This document shows, one piece after another, positions 34,460 to 44,692 of a DNA stretch of 64,000 nucleotides (position 1 is the stretch's first letter; each line of letters begins with the position of its first letter). The notes under the pieces were generated by a model. That model was not told the origin of the DNA, searched no databases, and was given only the letters and a program-made list of their open reading frames with translations. Source of the DNA: Rhodonellum psychrophilum GCM71 = DSM 17998 (GTDB lineage Bacteria; Bacteroidota; Bacteroidia; Cytophagales; Cyclobacteriaceae); the NCBI RefSeq assembly GCF_000381545.1, contig NZ_KB906673.1:310001-374000 (forward strand), in the 5' to 3' direction. The translations under genes were made by a program, and so were the position numbers.

Positions 34460-36235
34460 TTACCATCCTGTATTTTGACTGATTGCGCTGTATTTCAGGA
34501 CTTCGCTCAAAGGGATTGGGCCATACTTCATGTGGTTGTCGAATACCCTGTTTTGAACATTTATGATTTGAGATCCATTATTTTGGATTCGGATCCCGCG
34601 GGCGGTTTCTGTCAGATCAAGATCCCATCTCCTCAAATCCCAAAACCTAAATCCTTCAAAACACAGCTCCAATCTTCTTTCATTTCTGATCAGGGTGCGC
34701 ATTGCGTTTTGATCATTTTTGATAGATTCCAAATACGCATCTCCATTATTCAGTCCTATTCCAGCCCTCTGTCTGATCGCTTTGATCACGTCATAAGCTG
34801 AATATCCATTTCCTCCGGTAGTGGTTGGGCCCCATGCTTCATTTGCCGCTTCGGCATAGATCAAATATATTTCCGTATACCTGATTCTCGGCATGATATG
34901 GAGCTGACCATTGACTGAAACTGGGTTTAAATTGACATCTTGTCTTAGCAGTTTTCTCATGTAATACCCCGTTCTGGTTGAGACTTCCACCCTGTTGATG
35001 CCATCATTGGTTCCTCCATCAGCACTTGTGTTGATGGTTTGGTTGTTGGGACCTGCTGTACGGCCATTCGAGATGATGAAGTGGTTCAATCGAGGATCTC
35101 TGTTCGCATAAGGATTGTTGAGGTCATAATTGCTGGAAGGATGGGAAAGCGGATAGCCATTGGCGTCCGGAAATGCATCCACCAAATTTTGGGTAGGATT
35201 TAACAAGCCATTGCCAAATTGGGTAGGAGGGAAATGGGCTGCTTCCAAATTACTGGAGGGACCACCAAGTGACGCTCTCCAAAGTATTTCGGAAGTATTG
35301 ACACCACCTCCAAGATTATTGATTTCTGAAGTATTGGCATACCAGGTAAGACCTGTTGGTGCTAAACCAGAAACGCCATTATTCATGTCAATGATCTCTG
35401 CGGCAAAATTAGCGGCATCCTCCCAAGTGGTGCTGTTTCCTTGGCTGAATGCAGGACTGGCAGCCATCAAAGCCGCTTGGGCCCTGATGGCCGCAGCAAT
35501 TCTTCCACTCAGCAATTGCCTTGCATCTTCCCCAAATACACGGTTGTAATCATTTCTACTTGCTCCAAGTGCCCGATACTTCTCTGGAACCATCGCATCA
35601 TTGGAGATGTCCTCGTAATCGGTCGGAAGCAATTCCAAAGCTTGTTCAGCATCAGCATACAGCTGCTGCATGGATGCTTCAAAAGTACTCCTGGGCAAAT
35701 TGAATTCAGAGGTCAGATCTTGTGGAGAATTGAAGACTTGTACGCCCAACAATTGTCCATCTGCAACACCTCCATGGGATTGTAGAAGATGGAACATAAA
35801 CAAGGCGCGTAACCCATAGGCCTCCCCTTTGATCCTGTCTGCAAACATTCTGTCCAATAAGTCATTGCTCACGGTAAATGAAACCTTATCTGCAGTTTCA
35901 ATCATGATGTTCAAATACTGAATCGCAGCATTGGAATTGTTCCATTGGTTGAGGGGGTTATTGTCAGATGCCCATTGCCCACCTGCAACAAGGAAGAAAG
36001 CGTTGTTTTCATTGTTGCTTACTGCATCATCGGTAGCCATGTCATTGAAACTCCAGCCATTTCTGGGGATTCTCGCATAACCATTGATGATCAATCCCTG
36101 TGCAAACCTTGGCTCATTGTAGCTGCTTTCCAAGTCCCTGTTGTTTTGAATGGCAGGTTCCAATAAATCTACACAGCCTGAAAATAAGGCTGAGAAGAAA
36201 GCCAAAACGACAATTTTATGTGTATACTTTTTCAT
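34460..36235 (-). CDS. susD: SusD/RagB-family lipoprotein (second pair)
   Basis: A 591-residue lipoprotein (lipobox ALFSGC near Cys21) of the SusD fold: helical TPR-rich N-terminal half with RIKGEAYGLRALFMFHLLQSHGG, and a C-terminal SusD region with RIRYTEIYLIYAEAANEAWG, ELCFEGFRFWDLRRWDL and a final QNTGW tail. SusD lids close on the SusC barrel and present glycan for TonB-driven import. The gene starts 12 bp after the stop of its SusC partner. It is well supported; the glycan is inferred from the enzymes around it. Confidence 0.93.
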   Translation of the reverse strand: MKKYTHKIVVLAFFSALFSGCVDLLEPAIQNNRDLESSYNEPRFAQGLIINGYARIPRNGWSFNDMATDDAVSNNENNAFFLVAGGQWASDNNPLNQWNNSNAAIQYLNIMIETADKVSFTVSNDLLDRMFADRIKGEAYGLRALFMFHLLQSHGGVADGQLLGVQVFNSPQDLTSEFNLPRSTFEASMQQLYADAEQALELLPTDYEDISNDAMVPEKYRALGASRNDYNRVFGEDARQLLSGRIAAAIRAQAALMAASPAFSQGNSTTWEDAANFAAEIIDMNNGVSGLAPTGLTWYANTSEINNLGGGVNTSEILWRASLGGPSSNLEAAHFPPTQFGNGLLNPTQNLVDAFPDANGYPLSHPSSNYDLNNPYANRDPRLNHFIISNGRTAGPNNQTINTSADGGTNDGINRVEVSTRTGYYMRKLLRQDVNLNPVSVNGQLHIMPRIRYTEIYLIYAEAANEAWGPTTTGGNGYSAYDVIKAIRQRAGIGLNNGDAYLESIKNDQNAMRTLIRNERRLELCFEGFRFWDLRRWDLDLTETARGIRIQNNGSQIINVQNRVFDNHMKYGPIPLSEVLKYSAISQNTGW

Positions 36236-36246
36236 TTTTCGATGAT

Positions 36247-39200
36247 TTAAAATTGTGCTGACAAACCAAGATTAAAGAACCGCGTCTGAGGAGCAGTACC
36301 AATATTCATTTCCAGTATCTTCCGATTGGGACTTAAAGTCAAAAGGTTGGAGCCATTGATATAGACATTCATTCCCTTGATAAATTCACCGCCAAAGAAT
36401 TGCTCAGCAGGCACATTGTAGGTAAGCTGAACCCTTGCAAGGTCAAACCGATCTGTGCTGTACAGCCAAAAATCAGAGTTTCTAAAATTGTTGGCCCCGT
36501 TCAGCGTGGTCAATCGGGGGAAAGTTGCGCTTTCAGCGGTGCCTTCTGTCCACCTGTCTCTTACGACTTCAGAATATTTGGCTTCTCCCGAGACCCAGAA
36601 ATATGAACTGTTCTGCATCGCATAAGCTCCTTTTCTGGCCACGCCCATCGCAAAAAACGTGAAGTTTTTCACCTGAGCAGTTACATTAAAGCCCAACGTC
36701 AAAGGAGCACCAAACCAGCCACCTCTTCCCAGAAACACTTCATCCTGAGGGGTGACTCTGCCGTCTCCGTTTTGGTCTGCATAGCGCAAATCCCCCGGCA
36801 ATACTTCACCAAAAATCTGGGTAGGCGAGGCATTGATTTGTTCTGTATTTCCGAAGAACCCTTGATTTCTCAAACCCCAAATGGCATCGATGGGGTTGTT
36901 CGTCCTCTCTTGATATGGGTCTTGCCAATTTTCTCCTCTTTGCAGTGCCTTGGTATTGTAATAGGTACCCACAATTCCAAAATTCAGATTTGCAGCACCT
37001 AATTTTTGGTTCCAATTCAGATTGAAATCAAAGCCAGATCTTTGGTCACTGTTGTAATTCTCAAAAGGGATAAAGGAGGATGCCGGAAACCCTGTAGTAA
37101 AATAACTTGGATACACATCACTTCTCTGCACCAACAAACCAGACATTCTACTCAAGAAATATGAGCCAGTAAATGCCAATCTGTTATTGAATAGTGAAGC
37201 ATCAATACCAAAGTTCACCTCTTCACGTTTTGGGAAGGTCATATTTGGGTTGGCACCTCTTCTTGAGATCGTGGAGATGTTGTTCAATCCGTCTTTCCAG
37301 GTATAAAACACGGTGCCGTCACCTTGCTGCGTATAAACCTGCTCATACAGGTAGTAATCCTGGATATCCAAATCCGTATGGATGATACCTCCCGAAACGG
37401 AAAGCAATAAGTTGTCAAAAATAGACCCTTGCAAAAACTCTTCGTTACTGATTCTCCAGCCCAAAGACATGGTTGGGGAAAAAGCCCTTCTGTTGTTTTC
37501 CGGTAATCTGGCCGAGTGAATAATTGCATTATTCATTTCAACCAGATATTTGTTTTTGAAGTTGTAAGCCAGATGCAGCCCGACGTTGGCATTACTTACG
37601 GCATGATAAACCTCTGAAACCGATCTCTGGAAGCCTCCTGCCACCAATATTGCAGAGATTTCATGGTGCTCATTTATGACAGTTTTGTAATTAAGCTGTG
37701 CAGACATGGCCATGGTCTGTTGAAACCTGCTGTTATTGATGTTCTGAGTTCTTGAGCTGGCATCTTGTCCAAATCGAGTCAGGCCAGAGATGAGGTCTTG
37801 ACCCGCATAATTGTTCCATTGAGGTTGGTAAACTGCATAATTGTTGTTAAATGACAAATTATACGAGGTCGCATAGTCCAGCCCAAACCTTGAACTAAAT
37901 GTCAAACCTGGAAGTACATTTTTCAAATCAGCATTCACGCCAGTATTGAATTGATATTGTCTACTGGTAAATTGACTGGAACCCCCTGCATAAATCCCAG
38001 CAATGGGATTTGATTGTTCAAGCTGGGTACCTCCCAATAGGAATTGTCCATCAATCAGGTGACTGCTGTTTCTAACAAAATTCATAGAGGCCTCATCATC
38101 TTCTTCCAGTGCACTAATCGGAATCAAGGGAGAGAATCTATGCGGCCTAATGGAAGCTGCACCTTGAAAGAAATTCGCATTTACCCCTTTGCCATTGTAG
38201 AAAATTACCGCGGCATCAGCAAAAGCCGTAATGTTTTTGCTCAGGTTCATATCCACGTTTCCACGGATGTTGAACCGCTCATTCCTGTTTTGGGTAGCCT
38301 GTCCAAAATTCAACAGCGAGCCTTCCGACATGAATCCCAAATTTGTATAATACCTGGCCCTATCATTGCCACCCGCAATTTCAAGAGTCCCGTCATGTCT
38401 GCTATAGGCCTCCTGTAGGTATTGGGGTGAATAGAAATCCAAGTTTGGATATCTGTAAGGATTTGAACCTGAGCCATGATTAAAAACATCCTCTTGGGTA
38501 TAAAGCGGTTGCAAACCATCATTGGTACGCGCTTCATTATAGAGCGTCATGTATTCAGCAGAGCCTAAATACTTAGGGATTCCCTTTGGTACATGGATTC
38601 CTGTGTTTGTCGTGACATTTATCCTTTGCTTGCCGGCAGCTCCCCGCTTGGTTGTAATCATGATCACACCTTTGGCTGCCCTACTGCCATAGAGTGCTAC
38701 TGCAGAAATTCCCTTCAGGAAAGTCACCTGCTCGATTTCCAAAGGCATCACACTTCCCACATCTCTAGGAACACCGTCCACCAGAAGGAGGTATTCATTG
38801 TTTCCCCATAGATTCCCATGAAAACCTGGAGCAAAAACCTCCATGTTATCCAAGGAATAAGTAAAGTAGTTCTTCTGTAATAATTCTGGAACATTGACGA
38901 AGCTTATGCCTCCAATTAAATTGGACTGATCCCGTTTTTGATAGGCAGTGTTTACAAGTCGTGATTCCAGTTCACTATACAGAATTATTTCATCCATCTG
39001 AGCCGAAACACGAAGTACTTTGGTCTCATACCCGGGTGCAGTCACAATAAGAAGTGAGTTTGGAAGTACATCAATTGTAAATATTCCATTTTCATCAGTG
39101 GTGGTGATCACTTCTTCTTCTTCATTCTTAATTTCAACAACAGAAAGAGGAAAACCAGTTTGATCTTTCACTGTCGCCTTGATCCGTATGGCTTGATCGG

Positions 39201-39273
39201 ACTGTGCTGTAACCCAAATAGGAGACAACATGGCCACTACCATCAAAAACCACATTATATTTTTATATTTCAT
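36247..39273 (-). CDS. susC: SusC/RagA-family TonB-linked outer-membrane protein (second pair)
   Basis: A 1008-residue TonB-dependent transporter: signal peptide (1-23), a carboxypeptidase-D-like domain (about 28-105), a plug with LLLVDGVPRDVGSV and ISAVALYGSRAAKGVIMITTKRG (about 165-210), and a long barrel ending in RFFNLGLSAQF. It would move xylan oligosaccharides across the outer membrane with its SusD lid. The N-terminal region is compact, unlike the extended first SusC of the locus. The spacing to the preceding SusD (35 bp) and following SusD (12 bp) marks one operon. Confidence 0.93.
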   Translation of the reverse strand: MKYKNIMWFLMVVAMLSPIWVTAQSDQAIRIKATVKDQTGFPLSVVEIKNEEEEVITTTDENGIFTIDVLPNSLLIVTAPGYETKVLRVSAQMDEIILYSELESRLVNTAYQKRDQSNLIGGISFVNVPELLQKNYFTYSLDNMEVFAPGFHGNLWGNNEYLLLVDGVPRDVGSVMPLEIEQVTFLKGISAVALYGSRAAKGVIMITTKRGAAGKQRINVTTNTGIHVPKGIPKYLGSAEYMTLYNEARTNDGLQPLYTQEDVFNHGSGSNPYRYPNLDFYSPQYLQEAYSRHDGTLEIAGGNDRARYYTNLGFMSEGSLLNFGQATQNRNERFNIRGNVDMNLSKNITAFADAAVIFYNGKGVNANFFQGAASIRPHRFSPLIPISALEEDDEASMNFVRNSSHLIDGQFLLGGTQLEQSNPIAGIYAGGSSQFTSRQYQFNTGVNADLKNVLPGLTFSSRFGLDYATSYNLSFNNNYAVYQPQWNNYAGQDLISGLTRFGQDASSRTQNINNSRFQQTMAMSAQLNYKTVINEHHEISAILVAGGFQRSVSEVYHAVSNANVGLHLAYNFKNKYLVEMNNAIIHSARLPENNRRAFSPTMSLGWRISNEEFLQGSIFDNLLLSVSGGIIHTDLDIQDYYLYEQVYTQQGDGTVFYTWKDGLNNISTISRRGANPNMTFPKREEVNFGIDASLFNNRLAFTGSYFLSRMSGLLVQRSDVYPSYFTTGFPASSFIPFENYNSDQRSGFDFNLNWNQKLGAANLNFGIVGTYYNTKALQRGENWQDPYQERTNNPIDAIWGLRNQGFFGNTEQINASPTQIFGEVLPGDLRYADQNGDGRVTPQDEVFLGRGGWFGAPLTLGFNVTAQVKNFTFFAMGVARKGAYAMQNSSYFWVSGEAKYSEVVRDRWTEGTAESATFPRLTTLNGANNFRNSDFWLYSTDRFDLARVQLTYNVPAEQFFGGEFIKGMNVYINGSNLLTLSPNRKILEMNIGTAPQTRFFNLGLSAQF

Positions 39274-39308
39274 GCTGAGTTTCTTTTGAGTGATTTATAT
39301 TAGAAAAA

Positions 39309-41222
39309 TTACCAACCCGGATTCTGTTTGAATTCAGGGTACAAAGTCACATCAGAAATCTTCAAGGGCAACCAGTAATGTCTTTCTGCCAAAGGCCTTT
39401 CCAAAAGCACCTCTTCCCGTAAATTGAGCACCCTCATATTTGTAGGATCTCCATCCAGATCTGACTCAGGAGCCCTTGTGAATTCCAAAGACGTTTTCAG
39501 GGTGTATGGTCTTTCAATTAGCAACAACCACCTTCTCAAATCATTGAATCGATGTCTTTCGAAGGCCAGTTCAACAGCCCTTTCCCTCCTGACCTCGTTT
39601 AAAAATACGGGAACAGAGGTTTGGAATTTTTCTAAGACATTGGGCATGCCTGCTCTGGTTCTAATCGCATTGACTGCATCCACTGCTGTTTTTTCAAAAT
39701 TGGAGGATTTGCCTGCGACATTGTTTTGTCCCATTAAAGCCGCCTCAGCATACATCAGATAAACATCCGCCAATCTCAAATAGGGGACATTCAGGTGCAA
39801 AGCCGCTCCGAAAGCAAAAGCATTGTCATATGCATTGGCCTGAAGTGGAACAAATTTACGGTTGACATAACCCGTAGGGCTACCGGAAACCGCACCTCTG
39901 TAAGTACCCCCTGTAAAAAGATTTGCATGGCGGTTGTCTTCTTGATTTGGTGGCATCGAGCCCTGCACTACCTGAACACCATCAAATACAATACTGCTGT
40001 AAAACCTAGGATCTCTTCCTTTGAAAGGATATTCAGGATCATATCCGGATTCCGAGTCAGCATTAGAAATATTATTTGGAAGTGGATGCCCATTCGCCAT
40101 CCCAAAATTTTGGTTTACATAATTGGCAGTGGGGACAAACTTGGTCGCATCACCATCCACGATGATGGATGGGAAATATTGTTTGGTAATCCCGAAGTTG
40201 GATTGATCCCCAGACCAGTACAAGGACCTGAAAATAGCCTCTGTGCTTCCAGAAAGCGCCCAATTTTGTCCAAGGGTGTAGAAATTACTATTCCATCGCT
40301 CAAAAGGCACCAAGGAAAACTGTGTTTGGCCGCCCTCCACCAAAGCAAGGAGTTCTCCAAAGGCTTCCGCAGATCTTTGGCAGTACGTAGCGTTGTAGGT
40401 TTTACTTCCAGTGGATTCAAAATTCATCAAGGGACTTCCCGCATAAAGCAGATTCTTTCCCAGATAAGCGAGCGCCATGGCCTTGTTTATCCTCAATTCA
40501 TTTCTCCCCAATGTCCTTCTGCCTGCTACTGTGTTGTCCCAATTCATGGGCAATAAATCCGCGGCTCTTCTGAAATCCGCAGCTGCTTTCTCGGCACTTT
40601 CATGATAGGAAAGTCTTGGCTCTCTTAACACCTGATCGCCGGGAAGCACCCTGTCAATGTAAGGCAAGCCTCCCACATATTGGATCAGCATAAAGTGAAA
40701 CCAGCCTCTAAAGAAAAGCAATTGACCTTCGATCAAATCTCGTTCTTCTTGAGTGGCTTCGGTCATTCTTTCAAGATTCGCCAAACCTAAATTGGCTTTT
40801 CTGATCCCATACCAAGCCAATGGCCACAATCCCTTATTGCGTGGATTGTCTCCGGTATCGGTCATGTTTTTATCCATCCAGCTAGACTGCCCTCCATGGC
40901 CACTGTGCTCAGCTTGCCAAGCCCAAAAATTACCCCTGTCAAACATAAAAGTGACATGGAAATTGCCGGCTGCCGACACCATTTCGTCTTCTCCCCAATT
41001 CCATGAACTCGTCCAATAAGTCGTAGTGAAATTGGGAACGCATTGGTACAACTCTTCAGTGAAACCCTGAAAGTTTTGGAAATTCAAAAAAGCAATTTCT
41101 TCGGAAACCACAGACCCAGGTGTCCTTTCCAAGTAATCTTCACAGGAAGAACCTATCGCAAAAACCAAACAGATTGAGAAAATGCGTGATAGTTTTGTTT
41201 TTATATGATTGAATTTTTTCAT
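39309..41222 (-). CDS. susD: SusD/RagB-family lipoprotein (first pair)
   Basis: A 637-residue SusD-type lipoprotein (lipobox IGSSC near Cys27). Family features are LIEGQLLFFRGWFHFMLIQYVGGLPYID in the helical half, YLRLADVYLMYAEAALMGQ, AVELAFERHRFNDLRRWLLL, and the C-terminal EFKQNPGW tail. It is slightly longer than the second SusD and the two are clearly paralogous, not copies. It should form the lid of the SusC encoded 12 bp upstream. Two SusC/D pairs in tandem are the standard xylan PUL arrangement. Confidence 0.93.
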   Translation of the reverse strand: MKKFNHIKTKLSRIFSICLVFAIGSSCEDYLERTPGSVVSEEIAFLNFQNFQGFTEELYQCVPNFTTTYWTSSWNWGEDEMVSAAGNFHVTFMFDRGNFWAWQAEHSGHGGQSSWMDKNMTDTGDNPRNKGLWPLAWYGIRKANLGLANLERMTEATQEERDLIEGQLLFFRGWFHFMLIQYVGGLPYIDRVLPGDQVLREPRLSYHESAEKAAADFRRAADLLPMNWDNTVAGRRTLGRNELRINKAMALAYLGKNLLYAGSPLMNFESTGSKTYNATYCQRSAEAFGELLALVEGGQTQFSLVPFERWNSNFYTLGQNWALSGSTEAIFRSLYWSGDQSNFGITKQYFPSIIVDGDATKFVPTANYVNQNFGMANGHPLPNNISNADSESGYDPEYPFKGRDPRFYSSIVFDGVQVVQGSMPPNQEDNRHANLFTGGTYRGAVSGSPTGYVNRKFVPLQANAYDNAFAFGAALHLNVPYLRLADVYLMYAEAALMGQNNVAGKSSNFEKTAVDAVNAIRTRAGMPNVLEKFQTSVPVFLNEVRRERAVELAFERHRFNDLRRWLLLIERPYTLKTSLEFTRAPESDLDGDPTNMRVLNLREEVLLERPLAERHYWLPLKISDVTLYPEFKQNPGW

Positions 41223-41233
41223 TTTAGATCAAT

Positions 41234-44200
41234 TTAAAATGTCATTGTTAGTCCCAAATTAATACGCCGCACCATTGGGTAACCACCTTCGAATGAAGCA
41301 CCTACACCAAAATTTGATTCTCGGTCATCAGGCATTTTACTCCAAACCAACAGGTTGTTTCCGTTTAGAAACATTCTCAATCCACCTAAACCAAGCTTGC
41401 TTGCTTTCTCAGGTCTTAGGGTATAGGCAATTTCAGCGTTCTTGAGCCTTAGATATGACCCATCATACAGGTATCTTGTACCATAATAATAGGAGGTAGG
41501 CGTCAACCAGCTTGGCAATGGGGTATCGGCGTTGGGGTTGTCTTTTGACCAATAAGTCCCCTCTTCGTAGACCAAATTTCTCTGACCATCAAGATTGGTA
41601 AAGGGAACATCTCTTGTTACATTGTTGACCCCATATAGCTGGACGAAAAATGAAAGTCCCCTCCATTCCATGCCTATATTTGAATTGAATGTGTTTTGAG
41701 GAACTCCGGAAAAACCATAAGGAGCAGAATCAAAAGCGTCAATGACACCATCCCCATTAAAATCTGAAATATGGTAGCCTCCCGGTAATTTGCTTCCATT
41801 GTTGGTGTTGTGGGTTGTGCTGGCATACAGCTCATCCCACGAGTTATAGTACCCCTGATCTAGGTGAGACCGATATTGTCCCAATTGGAAACCAGCTTGC
41901 TTTTGGTAATCCACCAAAAACTCAGGATCATCTCTGTTGATGACCACGTCCACTGCCCTTGTGACTGCCAAATCAGCCCAAACTCTAATCCCGTTTCTAA
42001 GAATTTTATTGAACCCAAGTTGTATTTCATATCCGGTTGTCGTTACTCTTCCCAAGTTGGCCGCTGGGGCATTAGCACCAAAATAACTTGGAATAGAACG
42101 GTCTCCTGCCATGAGGATGTCAACCCTATCATCTTTAAATACATCAAAACTACCGTCAAGCAGTCCATCAAAAAGACTGAATTCTGTTTTAAAGTTGTAC
42201 TTGTAGACGGTTTCCCACCTTACACTTGGATTTCCAATCACTTGTTCTCTGTACCATGTATACTGACTGTTATCGCCGCGCCATCCGATGTTGGCAAGTC
42301 TTGAGCTTCCCCCAAAAGCCCATTGATTCATGTATAGAAATCTGCTGCCGATATTGTCATCCCCTACCTGGCCATAAGAAGCCGTTACTTTTAGGAAATC
42401 CACGGCGGATATTCTCTTCATGAAATTTTCTTCTGAGATTACCCAGCCTAAACCTCCTGATGAAAAGAAGGCGAACCTGTAATCAATACCGAATTTTTCC
42501 GATCCGTTGTAGGCACCATTGTACTCCACAAGATATTTTCTCTTGTAGTCATAAACCGTCCTAAATACCCAATCTTCCCTATAACTTGGTATGATATTTC
42601 CAATCGCATCTTCCTGTCTGCTGAACAAGCCCATCAAATTCAAATTGTGATCATCGGCAATGGTGGTGTTGTAATTGAGTTGAAGCTGATAAAATAATCT
42701 TCGTTGCGTACCCCTTTGACCTTGATCAAATGTTCCCCCTTGGGTGGTCCAGGCTATCGGTTGGAAGAAATCAAAATTGCTGTTGTCAAAGTTGTTCTTA
42801 AAATTCACCCTTCCCGTTACCGGATCAATCCACATTTGTTCGGTGTTGTTGAATAAATCATTGACACCTCTTCCTACTTCAGTGAATGTATTGTCCACTG
42901 CGATCGTACCGCGGAAATTCAAACCCTTCACGATCATCTTCAAATCCTGTTCAAGCACTAGATTTGTCGAAAGACTGGTTGTGGTGATGTTTTCTATACC
43001 ACCGATAGCGAGAACCCTCGCGGAATTGATGGCACCATAATCGTCCAGCGGGTAATATCCCCAAAGGCCATTGTCATATCGAGGAACAAAAGCATCCGGA
43101 GGATTTCTATAAGCCGCCCGCCAAAAATTCGCGTCATCGCCACCTTGCCACGGAGTTTTCCTTACTCCGTAAATCCCTCCCATGTTGATTTTTAGGTTGG
43201 TAGTAGAGGTAAGCTGAAAATCTAAATTGTTTCTAAAATTGAGCCTGTTGAAATTATACCCGGGAGAATACCCTCTGTCATTCTCAATTTGTTTGAACAA
43301 ATCTCCTTCATTCTGAAAATCAAAAGAAGTGAAATATTTGGTCAGCTTAGTACCTCCAGTGATGGAGACATTGGCATTGTAGGCCATTGCATAGTCTTTG
43401 AAAAGATACTCCTGCCAATCAATATTCGGGTATCTTTCAGATTCCTCCAGGTTTGCCGGGTTTCTGTATTTCTCTCTGATTCCCTCAGGAATCATCTGAG
43501 ACCAGGCTTGAGGGCTTACCGAAAGCTCTCTTTCGATGGCTTGGTTTCTGATGCCAATGGCATCATAGGCATCCATTTTGCCGGGCAACTTTGATGGGGC
43601 TTTTACGGTTGCATTTACCCGAACAAGGATTTCGGCTTTGCCTTCCTTGCCTCTTTTTGTAGTGACGATGATTACCCCATTTGCGCCTCTTGAACCAAAA
43701 ACCGCTGTAGCCGAGGCATCTTTCAGGACGGAAATCGATTCCACTGATCCCACATCCATTTGGTTGAAGAACTCAGGCCTTTCCACGCCGTCAACTAGAA
43801 TGAGGGGAGAATTGCCATTCCAGCTATTTTGGCCCCTGATAAAAATCTGAGGCGTTTCGTCTCCTGGCATACCGGAGCTAGAAGTTGTGATCAATCCAGG
43901 TAGGTTTCCGGTCAAAGCTGCACCCAAGTTGGAAACACCACCGGTTCGCTGCAGGGTTTGGCTATTGGTTTGGGAAACAGCACCGATTAGGGTTTCTCTT
44001 CTTTGCTCACCATATCCAATGATCACGACCTCGTCCATTGAAGTTTCGTCTTCATTCAAGACAACATTATAAGCGGTCCTGCTTGCACTTACCTGAATTT
44101 CTTGGGACTTGAATCCTATGTAAGTAAAAATCAAAACCTCTCCGGGTTCAGCATTCAACCTAAACTGACCCTGTATGTCTGTCGCGACTCCTCTTGTGGT

Positions 44201-44692
44201 GCCCTTTACCAAAACAGTAACACCGGGTATGGGCAAGCCATCCTTTCCGTCAGTTACGGTTCCAGTAATCTGAGCCAGGGCTGCATCAGCATTTTCCGGT
44301 AAGTTTTCGGTCCCAGAAGATTTCTTTGGGGCATTTGCATTGAATTCAAATTTGTTTTTTGAAGCCAATTGCTCACTGACAGTGGAAAGATTCAAACTTT
44401 CCTTTTGTGTATTTTTTGATTCACTCTTTAAGGGAGTAACAGACAACTTAGCATCTTGGCTAAGTTCACCAAGTACAGACCTCGAACTTGCCACGGCGGA
44501 ATTTTGAAATTCAGCCGTGTCCATTCCTTTGGCATCTCTTGCGTGAACGAGTGAAACAGGAGCAAATATCAGCTGTGCCACCAGAACATACGCAACGTTT
44601 CTTGATAGGAAAAAGAATCGCCTTAGTAATTGTATATCCATATAGTTTTGGTAATTGTTAATTGTAGGTTTGATAGATTGAGTGATCTTCAT
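41234..44692 (-). CDS. susC: SusC/RagA-family TonB-linked outer-membrane protein (first pair)
   Basis: A TonB-dependent transporter of about 1152 residues. After the membrane-spanning signal region comes an unusual Ser/Lys/Asn-rich stretch of about 90 residues. Then follow a carboxypeptidase-D-like domain (ITGTVTDGKDGLPIPGVTVLVKG), the TonB-box-like VVIIGYGEQRRE, the plug (LILVDGVERPEF, ATAVFGSRGANGVIIVTTKRG) and a barrel ending in RRINLGLTMTF. Start choice: the frame continues to 44746 only with a TTG; the ATG at 44692 has GGAAAG just before it, and another ATG at 44641 directly precedes the signal helix. I use 44692 but 44641 is possible. It opens the main SusC/D operon. Confidence 0.9.
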   Translation of the reverse strand: MKITQSIKPTINNYQNYMDIQLLRRFFFLSRNVAYVLVAQLIFAPVSLVHARDAKGMDTAEFQNSAVASSRSVLGELSQDAKLSVTPLKSESKNTQKESLNLSTVSEQLASKNKFEFNANAPKKSSGTENLPENADAALAQITGTVTDGKDGLPIPGVTVLVKGTTRGVATDIQGQFRLNAEPGEVLIFTYIGFKSQEIQVSASRTAYNVVLNEDETSMDEVVIIGYGEQRRETLIGAVSQTNSQTLQRTGGVSNLGAALTGNLPGLITTSSSGMPGDETPQIFIRGQNSWNGNSPLILVDGVERPEFFNQMDVGSVESISVLKDASATAVFGSRGANGVIIVTTKRGKEGKAEILVRVNATVKAPSKLPGKMDAYDAIGIRNQAIERELSVSPQAWSQMIPEGIREKYRNPANLEESERYPNIDWQEYLFKDYAMAYNANVSITGGTKLTKYFTSFDFQNEGDLFKQIENDRGYSPGYNFNRLNFRNNLDFQLTSTTNLKINMGGIYGVRKTPWQGGDDANFWRAAYRNPPDAFVPRYDNGLWGYYPLDDYGAINSARVLAIGGIENITTTSLSTNLVLEQDLKMIVKGLNFRGTIAVDNTFTEVGRGVNDLFNNTEQMWIDPVTGRVNFKNNFDNSNFDFFQPIAWTTQGGTFDQGQRGTQRRLFYQLQLNYNTTIADDHNLNLMGLFSRQEDAIGNIIPSYREDWVFRTVYDYKRKYLVEYNGAYNGSEKFGIDYRFAFFSSGGLGWVISEENFMKRISAVDFLKVTASYGQVGDDNIGSRFLYMNQWAFGGSSRLANIGWRGDNSQYTWYREQVIGNPSVRWETVYKYNFKTEFSLFDGLLDGSFDVFKDDRVDILMAGDRSIPSYFGANAPAANLGRVTTTGYEIQLGFNKILRNGIRVWADLAVTRAVDVVINRDDPEFLVDYQKQAGFQLGQYRSHLDQGYYNSWDELYASTTHNTNNGSKLPGGYHISDFNGDGVIDAFDSAPYGFSGVPQNTFNSNIGMEWRGLSFFVQLYGVNNVTRDVPFTNLDGQRNLVYEEGTYWSKDNPNADTPLPSWLTPTSYYYGTRYLYDGSYLRLKNAEIAYTLRPEKASKLGLGGLRMFLNGNNLLVWSKMPDDRESNFGVGASFEGGYPMVRRINLGLTMTF

